A DNA stretch of 64,000 nucleotides from Jiella flava (GTDB lineage Bacteria > Pseudomonadota > Alphaproteobacteria > Rhizobiales > Rhizobiaceae): assembly GCF_017349315.1 (NCBI RefSeq), contig NZ_JAFMPP010000009.1, positions 1-64,000 on the forward strand. Reading direction: 5' to 3'. How positions within the stretch are numbered: the first letter of the stretch is position 1; every line of letters begins with the position of its first letter. Under the pieces are notes generated by a model that saw nothing but the letters and a program-made list of their open reading frames with translations, did not search any database and was not told the origin of the DNA. This document shows, piece by piece, positions 56,296-64,000 of the stretch. A program made the translations under genes and the position numbers.

Positions 56296-57430
56296 TGCAT
56301 TGGTCTTTGCGCTCGAAGAACCGCAGGATCGCCGTTTCATGCAGGCCGCGATCCGCTACGCCATGCGCCATGTCGGGCGCACCGGAACCAATCCGTCCGT
56401 CGCGACGCTGATCGTGCGAGACGACGGCGATGGCCGGTGGCCGCGCATCGTCGGACGCGGTGTCACGGCGCTCGGTGGCCGGCCGCATGCCGAGACGGTG
56501 GCGCTTGCCGAGGCAGGCGAACTGGCGCGTGGCGCGACCGCCTATGTGACGCTCGAGCCTTGTGCCCATCATGGACGCACGCCGCCATGCTCGGAAGCGC
56601 TGGTGCGGGCCGGCGTGGCGCGGGTGGTCTCTGCGGCCGCCGATCCCGACCCCCGCGTCGATGGCAAAGGACACCGCATGCTGATCGAGGGCGGCGTTGC
56701 GGTGACGCCGGGGGTTTTGGCAGCGGAGGCCGCGCGGACCATCGACGGCTATCTCACCCGCCATCGGCGCGGCCGGCCCGGCATCACTATGAAGATGGCG
56801 CTGTCGCGGGATGGAAAAATCGGCGTGAGAGGCGGCGGACAGGTGAAAATCACCGGACCGGTCTCGAATGCCCAGACGCATTTGGTACGCGCCCGGCATG
56901 GCGCGATTGTCGTTGGCGCGGGAACCGTGCTGGAAGACGATCCGCGGCTCGATTGCCGGTTGCCCGGTATGGCCGACCGCTCGCCGGCCCGCATCATCCT
57001 CGATCCGAACTTACGGATCTCGCCGCAGATGACGGTCGCGCAGACCGCGCGAGCCGTGCCCACCATGGTCGCTGCCTTTGAGGATGCCGACCCGGCGCGG
57101 CGGGCCGAACTCGCGGCCGCGGGTGTGGCCTTCGTCGCTTGCGTCGCCGATCCCGACAGCGGCCGTGTGGCGCTGCCGGAACTCCTGGAAGATCTGGCAG
57201 CCACCGGGTTCACCAGTCTTCTCGTCGAAGGCGGCGCGGAGATTGCCGCGAGCTTCCTGTCGGCCGGTCTCGTCGACCGCTTGATCCTTATCGAAGGTGC
57301 GATCGAGATCGGTGAGGCGGGGGTCGCCGCGCCGGTCGACATTGCGACGGCGCGCGAACGCTACCAATTGCTGCGTCAGGATGTCTTCGGCGGGGATCGC
57401 TGGTTCGAATTTGCATGTGAGGGCGCTTGA
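56288..57430 (+). CDS. ribD: Bifunctional riboflavin deaminase/reductase RibD
   Basis: The 380-residue enzyme catalyses two successive steps of riboflavin synthesis. The deaminase domain (about 12-155) has its zinc ligands His67 (HAET, catalytic Glu69), Cys92 and Cys101 ([11 protein letters not shown]). The NADPH reductase domain (about 160-380) shows [12 protein letters not shown] and [14 protein letters not shown]. Start ATG 56288 lies within the nrdR end. The stop overlaps ribE by one base. Confidence 0.95.
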   Translation: MPDALVFALEEPQDRRFMQAAIRYAMRHVGRTGTNPSVATLIVRDDGDGRWPRIVGRGVTALGGRPHAETVALAEAGELARGATAYVTLEPCAHHGRTPPCSEALVRAGVARVVSAAADPDPRVDGKGHRMLIEGGVAVTPGVLAAEAARTIDGYLTRHRRGRPGITMKMALSRDGKIGVRGGGQVKITGPVSNAQTHLVRARHGAIVVGAGTVLEDDPRLDCRLPGMADRSPARIILDPNLRISPQMTVAQTARAVPTMVAAFEDADPARRAELAAAGVAFVACVADPDSGRVALPELLEDLAATGFTSLLVEGGAEIAASFLSAGLVDRLILIEGAIEIGEAGVAAPVDIATARERYQLLRQDVFGGDRWFEFACEGA

Positions 57431-58041
57431 TGTTTACCGGAATCGTCACCGACGTCGGCCGGATCGAACGCGCAGAGCCGCGCGACGAGGGCCGGAGCTT
57501 TCGTATCGTCACGAATTACGATCCGGCGACGATCGCCATCGGCGCCTCGATCGCCTGTGCGGGCGTTTGCCTTACGGTCACGGCGCTGCCCGAAGCCGAT
57601 TCCAATTCGCGTTGGTTCGAAGTCGAGGCTTGGGAAGAGGCACTGCGGCTGACGACGGCGAGCGACTGGCGGGAGGATTCGCGGATCAATCTCGAACGGG
57701 CGCTGAAGGTTGGAGACGAACTCGGCGGGCATCTGGTGTCCGGCCATGTCGACGGTCTCGCTGAGATCGTCGCGCAGGACGAGGAGGGCGAGGCCGTCCG
57801 CTTCCGGCTGCGGGTGCCGCAAGACCTCAAACGCTACATCGCGCCGAAGGGCTCGGTTTGCCTCGATGGAACCTCGCTCACCGTCAATTCGGTCGAGGAC
57901 GATGTCTTCGACGTTCTGTTGATCCGGCATTCGCTGGAGGTAACGACGTGGGGTGAACGCAGGGTCGGCGACCGCGTCAATCTTGAGATCGATCAGATTG
58001 CGCGGTATGCGGAGCGCTTGTTCGGCGCTCCGGCGGCTTGA
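57430..58041 (+). CDS. ribE: Riboflavin synthase alpha subunit
   Basis: The 203-residue enzyme dismutates two lumazine molecules to riboflavin. It is made of two similar lumazine-binding barrels: [13 protein letters not shown] with CAGVCLTV (first), and HLVSGHVDGLAEI with CLDGTSLTVNSVED (second). The start overlaps the ribD stop (TGATG). It is followed by 137 bp before ribH without a gene. Confidence 0.95.
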   Translation: MFTGIVTDVGRIERAEPRDEGRSFRIVTNYDPATIAIGASIACAGVCLTVTALPEADSNSRWFEVEAWEEALRLTTASDWREDSRINLERALKVGDELGGHLVSGHVDGLAEIVAQDEEGEAVRFRLRVPQDLKRYIAPKGSVCLDGTSLTVNSVEDDVFDVLLIRHSLEVTTWGERRVGDRVNLEIDQIARYAERLFGAPAA

Positions 58042-58178
58042 AGTCGAGACGATCGATTTTTCATCCGCGGCGCGCCGCCTTCGATTCGCCGCTCCGAGCC
58101 GCTCCATTGATCTTGCCGATGCCCGTAGACCCGTAATGGCGTCGCGCCTGGCTTCGGCCCTTGAAAGGATTTATCGCC

Positions 58179-58628
58179 ATGGCGGAGAACCCGCATCTTC
58201 TGATCGTCGAGGCTCGCTATTACGAGCATATCGCCGATCATCTTCTCAAAGGCGCCAAGGCGGCGCTGGAGGCGGCGGGCGCGACCTATGACGTCGTCAC
58301 CGTCCCCGGTGCGTTGGAAGCGCCCGCTGCGATCGGCTTCGCCCTGTCGGGCGCCGACGATGGTGGAACCGACTTCGACGGATTCGTGGTGCTCGGCTGC
58401 GTCATTCGCGGCGAGACCCATCATTTCGACATCGTTGCCAATGAGTCGGCCCGGGCGCTGATGGCGCTGTCGGTCGACGAGGGGATCGCCGTCGGCAACG
58501 GCATTCTCACCGTCGAGAACGAGGAGCAGGCGCTGGTGCGTGCCGAGCCCGGCCGCAAGGACAAGGGCGGTGAGGCGGCGAAGACCGCGTTGCGCATGAT
58601 CGCCCTTCGCGATCACTTCGGAGCCTGA
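58179..58628 (+). CDS. ribH: Lumazine synthase
   Basis: The 149-residue enzyme makes lumazine, the substrate of Rib[12 protein letters not shown] and [20 protein letters not shown], with the catalytic His in the latter, are diagnostic. AAAGGA precedes the ATG at 58179. Three bases separate its stop from nusB. Confidence 0.95.
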   Translation: MAENPHLLIVEARYYEHIADHLLKGAKAALEAAGATYDVVTVPGALEAPAAIGFALSGADDGGTDFDGFVVLGCVIRGETHHFDIVANESARALMALSVDEGIAVGNGILTVENEEQALVRAEPGRKDKGGEAAKTALRMIALRDHFGA

Positions 58629-58631
58629 TCG

Positions 58632-59120
58632 ATGGTCGATCCCGCCCAGCCTCAACGGCCGGTGAAAGCCGCCAACAAGCGCGGCGCGGCGCGGCTTGCC
58701 GCCGTGCAGGCGCTGTATCAGATGGATGTCGGCGGCAGCACGCTGATGGAAACCGTCGCCGAATACGAGTCGTTCCGTCTCGGGCGGGAGATCGACGGCG
58801 AGCAGTATCGCGCGGCGGACGCGGCCTGGTTTCGCGACGTCGTTTCCGGCGTGGTGCGCCAGCAGAAGACCATCGATCCGCTGATCCATACCGCTCTGCC
58901 GACCGACTGGCCGCTGTCGCGCCTCGACACGACGCTGCGGGCGATCATGCGCGCGGGCGTGTTCGAGATCCGCTCGCGCCTGGATGTTCCGGTGGCGGTG
59001 ATCATCAACGAATATGTCGACGTCGCGCGGGCCTTCTACACCGATGACGAGCCGCGGATCGTCAATGCGGTGCTCGATCGCATCGCCAAGGAGAACCGCA
59101 CCGAAAAGAGCGGACAGTGA
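58632..59120 (+). CDS. nusB: Transcription antitermination factor NusB
   Basis: The 162-residue all-helical protein binds boxA RNA with NusE in rRNA antitermination. [20 protein letters not shown] and [20 protein letters not shown]...[29 protein letters not shown] are characteristic. The stop overlaps the next gene by four bases (GTGA). Confidence 0.95.
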   Translation: MVDPAQPQRPVKAANKRGAARLAAVQALYQMDVGGSTLMETVAEYESFRLGREIDGEQYRAADAAWFRDVVSGVVRQQKTIDPLIHTALPTDWPLSRLDTTLRAIMRAGVFEIRSRLDVPVAVIINEYVDVARAFYTDDEPRIVNAVLDRIAKENRTEKSGQ

Positions 59121-60358
59121 CGCGCGCCGCAGCCCCAGACGCAGATTCTGGCAGCCACCTGACCGCGCGACGCAACGCCTTCGTGCTGGCCACGGCCCAA
59201 GCGGTGGTCGGCTCGGCCGCGCCGGTGGCGATCTCCACCGGGGGGCTCGCCGGCACCTGGCTTTTGCTTCAGGATAAGTCGCTGGCGACCCTGCCCGTCA
59301 CCGGCTTCAATGTCGGCGTGGCGATCGGCGCCCTGCCGGCGGCGGTGCTGATGCGGGTGATCGGCCGGCGGTTCGGCTTTTCGGCCGGCGCCCTGTTGGT
59401 CTCGCTCGGCGGCCTCTGCGCGGCCTTCGCCCTGCTCGCCCAGGCCTTCTGGCCTTTCGTTCTGTCGCTGCTTCTGATCGGCTGCGGTAACGCCTTTACC
59501 CAGCAATATCGCTTTGCCGCGACCGATGGTGCGCCGCGCGACTATCAGGCTCGGGCAATCGCGATCGTGCTTGCCGGTGGGATGTTCGCGGCGGTCATCG
59601 GGCCGCAGATGGTGAACTTCACCACCGGTCTGTTCCGCCCGGCGGAATTTGCCGGGGCGTTTTTCGGCGTGTCGATCCTCGGGCTGTTGGGTATGTTCGT
59701 TCTGTCCGGGCTGAAGGTGCCGAACGCCACCAGCCATGCCGTTGCGCCGGAGATCAGCGAGCCGGCGCGGGCGCTGGCAGCGATCATCGCCCAGCCGCGC
59801 TTTTTGACGGCGCTTTTATGCGGTGTCGGCAGCTTCGCGATGATGAGCTTCGTGATGACCGGCGCGCCGCTTGCCATCGTCGCCTGCGGCCATTCGCAAC
59901 AGGTCGGCTTCTTCGGCATTCAATGGCATGTCATGGCGATGTTCGGCCCGAGCTTCTTCACCGGCCGGCTGATCGCCCGCTATGGCCAGGAGCGGATCAT
60001 CGGGGCCGGCCTCGTCATGCTGCTCGCGAGCTTCGGCGTCTTCTTGTCGGGCATTGCCGTCTGGCAGTTCTGGCTCGGTCTGATACTGCTCGGTCTTGGT
60101 TGGAATTTCGGCTTCATCGGGGCGACGGCGATGGTCGCCGAGACCTATCGCGCGTCTGAGAAGAACAAGACGCAAGGGTTTCACGACCTCGTCCTCTTCA
60201 CCACCGTGGCGCTCGCCTCCTTCATGTCGGGGCGGGTGTTCGTCGCCAGCGGCTGGGACATGATGAACCTCGCTGCCTTGCCGATCGCGCTGGTTTGCAT
60301 GGCGGCTTTGGCCCTCGAGGCGAGACGCGCCGCTCTGCGCCCCGCAACCGTCTTCTGA
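59117..60358 (+). CDS. MFS transporter
   Basis: The 413-residue major facilitator protein has about 12 membrane helices. Loop motifs [15 protein letters not shown] (after helix 2) and a central polar loop near 205-220 are seen. It starts with GTG overlapping nusB. The cargo cannot be told from sequence; being coupled to nusB only shows shared expression. Confidence 0.88.
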   Translation: MTRAAAPDADSGSHLTARRNAFVLATAQAVVGSAAPVAISTGGLAGTWLLLQDKSLATLPVTGFNVGVAIGALPAAVLMRVIGRRFGFSAGALLVSLGGLCAAFALLAQAFWPFVLSLLLIGCGNAFTQQYRFAATDGAPRDYQARAIAIVLAGGMFAAVIGPQMVNFTTGLFRPAEFAGAFFGVSILGLLGMFVLSGLKVPNATSHAVAPEISEPARALAAIIAQPRFLTALLCGVGSFAMMSFVMTGAPLAIVACGHSQQVGFFGIQWHVMAMFGPSFFTGRLIARYGQERIIGAGLVMLLASFGVFLSGIAVWQFWLGLILLGLGWNFGFIGATAMVAETYRASEKNKTQGFHDLVLFTTVALASFMSGRVFVASGWDMMNLAALPIALVCMAALALEARRAALRPATVF

Positions 60359-60523
60359 CGCCGCCGCTTTTTCCCGCACGCTCCCGGCGCTTGACGCGGC
60401 CCGCGCCTCATATAACCTCCCACTGCCTTGCGCCGTGGGGGAGCATGTGCGGCCAGGGCTCACGAAGAACAACGGGAACGTCGCCGGCCCGCCTCGTGCC
60501 TGCGACGCAGTCGAGGAAACGGC

Positions 60524-62674
60524 ATGCAGACAATTCTACTGGTCGTGGCCCTGTGCGGGCTGCTCGCGGTCGTTTACGCCATGTGGGCGACCCGCTCGAT
60601 CCTCGCCGCCGATCAGGGCACGGCGCGGATGCAGGAGATCGCCGGCGCGATCCGCGAAGGGGCGCAGGCCTATCTCGCCCGGCAATACACCACGATCGCG
60701 ATGGTCGGTGTCGTCGTCTTCGCGCTCAGTTGGGTTCTCCTGTCGCTCTATGCCGCCATCGGCTTTGCCATTGGCGCCATCCTGTCCGGCCTCGCCGGCT
60801 TCATCGGCATGAATGTGTCGGTACGGGCGAATGTCCGCACCGCGCAGGCGGCCGCCCGGTCGCTGGGGCAGGGCCTGTCCGTTGCCTTCAAGTCCGGCGC
60901 GATCACCGGCCTGCTCGTCGCCGGTCTGGCGCTCCTCGGCGTCACCCTCTACTTCTTCGCCCTGACCACTTGGCTCGGCTTCAAGCCCGCCGATCGCACG
61001 GTGATCGACGCGCTCGTCTCGCTCGGCTTCGGCGCCTCGCTGATCTCGATTTTCGCCCGCCTCGGCGGCGGCATCTTCACCAAGGGCGCCGATGTCGGCG
61101 GCGATCTCGTCGGCAAGGTCGAGGCCGGCATTCCGGAGGACGATCCGCGCAATCCGGCGACGATCGCCGACAATGTCGGGGACAATGTCGGTGATTGCGC
61201 CGGCATGGCGGCGGACCTGTTCGAGACCTATGCGGTCACCGTCGTTGCCACCATGGTGCTCGGGGCGATCTTCTTTGCCGGCTCGAGCGCCATCGAAACC
61301 GTCATGGTCTATCCGCTGGCGATCTGCGGCGCCTGCATCATCACCTCGATCGTCGGCACCTTCTTCGTGCGTCTCAGCGCCAACGGCTCGATCATGGGGG
61401 CGCTCTATAAGGGGCTGTGGGTGACGACGCTGCTGTCGATCGTCGGTCTTGCCATCGCCAATTATGTCACCATCGGCTTCGGCGATGTCGGGCAGTCCAG
61501 CGCGGGCGTGACGATCAACGGCCTCAATCTCTTCGTCTGCGGCATCATCGGCCTCGTCGTGACCGGACTGATCGTCTGGATCACCGAATACTACACCGGC
61601 ATTGGTTTCCGGCCGGTGCGCTCGATCAGCGAGGCGTCGGTTACCGGTCACGGCACCAATGTCATCCAGGGCCTGGCCGTCTCGCTCGAAGCGACGGCGC
61701 TGCCGACCATCGTCATCGTCGCCGGCATCATCTCGACCTATCAGCTCGCCGGCCTCTACGGCACCGGAATCGCGGTGACGGCGATGCTGGGGATCGCCGG
61801 CATGATCGTCGCGCTCGATGCCTTCGGCCCGGTCACCGACAATGCCGGCGGCATTGCCGAAATGTCCGGCCTGCCGGCGGATGTCCGACGTTCGACGGAC
61901 GCGCTCGACGCGGTCGGCAACACCACCAAGGCGGTCACCAAAGGCTATGCGATCGGCTCGGCCGGTCTCGGCGCCTTGGTGCTGTTCGCCGCCTATAACT
62001 ACGATCTGCGCTACTTCATCGAGCAGAGCGCCAACGGTAGCCAATACGGCTATTTCAAGGGTGTTTCGCCGGACTTCGCCCTGACCAACCCCTTCGTCGT
62101 GGTCGGTCTTCTCCTCGGCGGCCTGATCCCGTTCCTGTTCGGCGGATTGGCGATGACGGCTGTCGGCCGGGCCGGCAGCTCGGTCGTCGTCGAGGTGCGC
62201 CGGCAGTTCAAGGAGAAGCCGGGGATCATGGAAGGCACCGAGCGGCCAGACTATGCCCGCGCCGTCGATCTTCTCACCCGCTCGGCGATCAAGGAGATGG
62301 TCGTCCCCTCGCTTTTGCCGGTTCTGGCGCCGATCGTCGTCTATTTCGTCGTCTATCTGATCGCCGGCAAGAACGAAGCCTTTTCGGCGGTCGGCGCGAT
62401 GCTGCTCGGCGTCATCGTTACCGGCCTGTTCGTGGCGATTTCGATGACGTCCGGCGGTGGCGCCTGGGACAACGCCAAGAAGTCCTTCGAGGACGGTTTC
62501 GTCGACTCAGCCGGCATCCGGCATATGAAGGGCTCGGAGGCGCACAAGGCCTCGGTCACCGGTGATACGGTGGGCGACCCTTACAAGGATACGGCGGGGC
62601 CGGCGGTCAATCCGGCAATCAAGATCACCAACATCGTCGCGCTCTTGCTCTTGGCGATCCTTGCCCATCAGTAA
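60524..62674 (+). CDS. hppA: Membrane-bound proton-translocating pyrophosphatase
   Basis: The 716-residue membrane pump couples pyrophosphate hydrolysis to proton export. It has about 16 helices. The active-site loop [45 protein letters not shown]-type region is intact (acidic clusters at GADVGGDL and DNVGDNVGD). [10 protein letters not shown], with Lys at the position that distinguishes K+-independent enzymes, suggests the K+-independent type. The ATG at 60524 gives the family start [12 protein letters not shown]; a longer frame reads non-coding leader. It could save energy under low light or anoxia. Confidence 0.96.
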   Translation: MQTILLVVALCGLLAVVYAMWATRSILAADQGTARMQEIAGAIREGAQAYLARQYTTIAMVGVVVFALSWVLLSLYAAIGFAIGAILSGLAGFIGMNVSVRANVRTAQAAARSLGQGLSVAFKSGAITGLLVAGLALLGVTLYFFALTTWLGFKPADRTVIDALVSLGFGASLISIFARLGGGIFTKGADVGGDLVGKVEAGIPEDDPRNPATIADNVGDNVGDCAGMAADLFETYAVTVVATMVLGAIFFAGSSAIETVMVYPLAICGACIITSIVGTFFVRLSANGSIMGALYKGLWVTTLLSIVGLAIANYVTIGFGDVGQSSAGVTINGLNLFVCGIIGLVVTGLIVWITEYYTGIGFRPVRSISEASVTGHGTNVIQGLAVSLEATALPTIVIVAGIISTYQLAGLYGTGIAVTAMLGIAGMIVALDAFGPVTDNAGGIAEMSGLPADVRRSTDALDAVGNTTKAVTKGYAIGSAGLGALVLFAAYNYDLRYFIEQSANGSQYGYFKGVSPDFALTNPFVVVGLLLGGLIPFLFGGLAMTAVGRAGSSVVVEVRRQFKEKPGIMEGTERPDYARAVDLLTRSAIKEMVVPSLLPVLAPIVVYFVVYLIAGKNEAFSAVGAMLLGVIVTGLFVAISMTSGGGAWDNAKKSFEDGFVDSAGIRHMKGSEAHKASVTGDTVGDPYKDTAGPAVNPAIKITNIVALLLLAILAHQ

Positions 62675-62715
62675 CCGCATCGGTCGCGCGACCGGCCCGA
62701 TTGTCACACAAACAA

Positions 62716-62756
62716 GCGCCTCGCAGACCATGCCGGTTTGCGGGGCGCGATCGTTT
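62716..62756. terminator. Bidirectional terminator between hppA and murU
   Basis: Arms 62716-62729 and 62735-62748 form a 14-bp stem with two wobble pairs and a 5-base loop; GATCGTTTT follows on the plus strand. It lies between the convergent hppA and murU genes, 41 bp after hppA. Confidence 0.75.
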
Positions 62757-62794
62757 TGAACCGGGTTTGGCGTGTATCGGCCGCCCCGGGACCG

Positions 62795-63541
62795 TCAGGC
62801 GGCGGCGCTGGCGAGGAAGGCGGCCTCGGCCATCGAGATCGCCGACGGCGTGCCGACGGTGATCCAGACGCCGTCGAGCCGCACGCCGAACAGCCGATCG
62901 GCCTCGATCGTCGTATCGAAGATCGCATTCAGCGAGAATCGTGCGGCGCTGCGTCCGGCGAAGAGTTCAGGTTTGAGGATTGCCGCTCCGGCATAGATGA
63001 AGGGCGACAGATTGTGCTCCTGGACGCGAGCGAGCTGCCCGGTGGGGTCCATCACGAAGTCGCCCCGGCCGTCATAGCCATAGGATTGCCGCATGTCGGC
63101 GATCAGCAGGGAGGCATCCATTCGTTCCGGCTGCCAGAGCTCGGCGAGAAGGTCGAGATTGTCGCGATAGCCGTCGATCCAGAAGGTGTCGGCATTGATG
63201 AGGTAGAACGGATCGGAGCCGATGTCCGGTAGCGCCTTAACGATTCCGCCGCCGGAATCGAGCAGGGCGTCGGTTTCGTCCGAGACGACGATCTTCATGT
63301 CCTTGCGCTTGCGCAGATGGGCGCGCATCAGATCGGCGAGATAGTGCACGTTAACGACGACTTTTTCGACGCCGTTGCGCGCCAGGGCATCGAGGCCGTA
63401 GTCGATCAGTGCCTTGCCGCGAACCTCGATCAGCGGCTTCGGCATCGTCGAGGTGATCGGACGCATGCGCTTGCCGAGACCTGCGGCGAGGATCATGGCG
63501 GTCTTCGGCTTAAGATGAGCCTTGGTGCTTTGAAGTGTCAT
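62795..63541 (-). CDS. murU: MurNAc-1-phosphate uridylyltransferase MurU
   Basis: The 248-residue nucleotidyltransferase has LAAGLGKRMRPIT, KPLIEVRGKALID, a metal-site INADTFWIDG and the C-terminal GVWITVGTPSAISMAEAAF. Next to an AmgK-like kinase it makes UDP-MurNAc in the MurNAc recycling bypass that avoids MurA, seen in Pseudomonas and rhizobia. A glucose-1-phosphate thymidylyltransferase-like role is less likely from this context. It is 15 bp downstream of amgK. Confidence 0.88.
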   Translation of the reverse strand: MTLQSTKAHLKPKTAMILAAGLGKRMRPITSTMPKPLIEVRGKALIDYGLDALARNGVEKVVVNVHYLADLMRAHLRKRKDMKIVVSDETDALLDSGGGIVKALPDIGSDPFYLINADTFWIDGYRDNLDLLAELWQPERMDASLLIADMRQSYGYDGRGDFVMDPTGQLARVQEHNLSPFIYAGAAILKPELFAGRSAARFSLNAIFDTTIEADRLFGVRLDGVWITVGTPSAISMAEAAFLASAAA

Positions 63542-63556
63542 CGTGTCAGCGATCTT

Positions 63557-64000
63557 TCAAACATGCCGCCCGGGATCGTCGTGATCGAAGATCCCCCAGT
63601 CGCCATACAGTCGGCGAAGAGCCGAGAGCGAAGGGTGTCCTAGCGTCCGGGCCAGGTAAGTCTTAATCCGCGGTATGTGACGTAGATATTGCGGCTTATG
63701 ATCCCTTTGCAGAAGGCGGACGAAAATCCCGAGGATCTTCGAGGCGCGTTGGGCGGCTATGATCGCGTAGTCGCGCTCGAAGGCGAAGGGGGCGAAGGCG
63801 GGATCTTGCTCGCGTCGGTGGCTGATATAAGCGGCGGTCAGCGCGGCTTCGAGGTCGGCCGATACGTCGGTGCGGGCGTCCTGCGCCAGCGAGGCGACGT
63901 CATAGGCGGCGGGGCCGATCAGGGCGTCTTGGAAGTCGATGAGGCCGATCCTTTGAATGCCCTCGGCTTCCGGCCGGTAGATCACGTTCGGTGAGTGAAA
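63557..64000 (-). CDS. amgK: AmgK-like MurNAc/GlcNAc kinase (5' end outside window)
   Basis: This is the C-terminal part (148 residues) of a phosphotransferase of the aminoglycoside-kinase fold. The frame is open to the window edge, reading FHSPNVIYRPE, the end of the catalytic DYHSPN loop. The DFQDALIGPAAYDVASLAQDAR segment carries the metal-binding Asp. AmgK phosphorylates MurNAc and GlcNAc at the anomeric position, feeding MurU. In rhizobia it often follows tsaE. The internal GTG at 63985 is not the start. Confidence 0.88.
   Translation of the reverse strand, partial: FHSPNVIYRPEAEGIQRIGLIDFQDALIGPAAYDVASLAQDARTDVSADLEAALTAAYISHRREQDPAFAPFAFERDYAIIAAQRASKILGIFVRLLQRDHKPQYLRHIPRIKTYLARTLGHPSLSALRRLYGDWGIFDHDDPGRHV

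Noticed and set aside
60391-60416. hppA promoter from TTGACG and TATAAC
   Set aside because: Both hexamers look good but are only 14 bases apart, too short for a normal sigma-70-type promoter.
60536-62044. 502-residue open frame on the minus strand
   Set aside because: It is antisense to hppA and extremely rich in Asp, Arg and Gly; a shadow frame.

Overview
The window looks like chromosomal DNA of a high-GC alphaproteobacterium, most likely of the order Hyphomicrobiales (Rhizobiales). The evidence is gene content and order: cytochrome c (cycM-like)-kdsB-pheA, rpoZ-rsh-pyrE, lepB-rnc-era-recO, glyA-nrdR-ribD-ribE-ribH-nusB, a proton-pumping pyrophosphatase, and an arsR-aqpS-arsC-arsH operon laid out as in Sinorhizobium. 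The genus cannot be fixed from sequence reading alone.

Layout. 1-2262 is the right end of an integrated element: an IS3-family transposase cut by the window edge, a P4-type tyrosine integrase, and a 45-bp 3' fragment of tRNA-Arg(CCG) that marks the attachment site. 2370-10493 is an accessory catabolic or uptake locus: an amidase and an IclR regulator, divergent from an RbsB/RbsA/RbsC-type ABC importer followed by three paralogous small alpha/beta-barrel proteins and a DUF3830 (cyclophilin-like) protein. I recognise no described pathway with this set, and it is my best candidate for an undescribed system. 10494-14559 is sparse, with a secreted alpha/beta hydrolase, a sugar-lactone-oxidase-like flavoprotein, long non-coding stretches and a strong dyad.

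14560-23314 holds typA, an ohrR-type regulator between two dispersed palindromic repeats, and the distal half of a Yej-type peptide importer operon. Its two substrate-binding proteins lie at 23469-27394, and it ends in a Nudix hydrolase and a hydroxyacid reductase. 27607-29235 is a membrane-anchored cytochrome c with three haem domains, two of them near-identical. 29430-47250 is mostly housekeeping: kdsB, pheA, lytic transglycosylase, dapA, smpB, type-5 uracil-DNA glycosylase, NYN/LabA protein, rpoZ, rsh, pyrE, DUF2062, lepB-rnc-era-recO, panC-panB.

47334-49583 is the arsenic operon. 49732-50614 is a small two-gene unit of unknown function (IrrE/ImmA-type metallopeptidase plus a two-helix membrane protein). 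50739-64000 returns to core genes: sthA, gshB, a secreted SH3 protein, glyA-nrdR-ribDEH-nusB, an MFS permease, hppA, and murU with the 3' end of amgK (muramic acid recycling).

No CRISPR array, rRNA or intact tRNA gene was seen. Start codons were chosen by reading, using upstream overlap, ribosome-binding sites and family length. Motif positions are counted from the chosen start.
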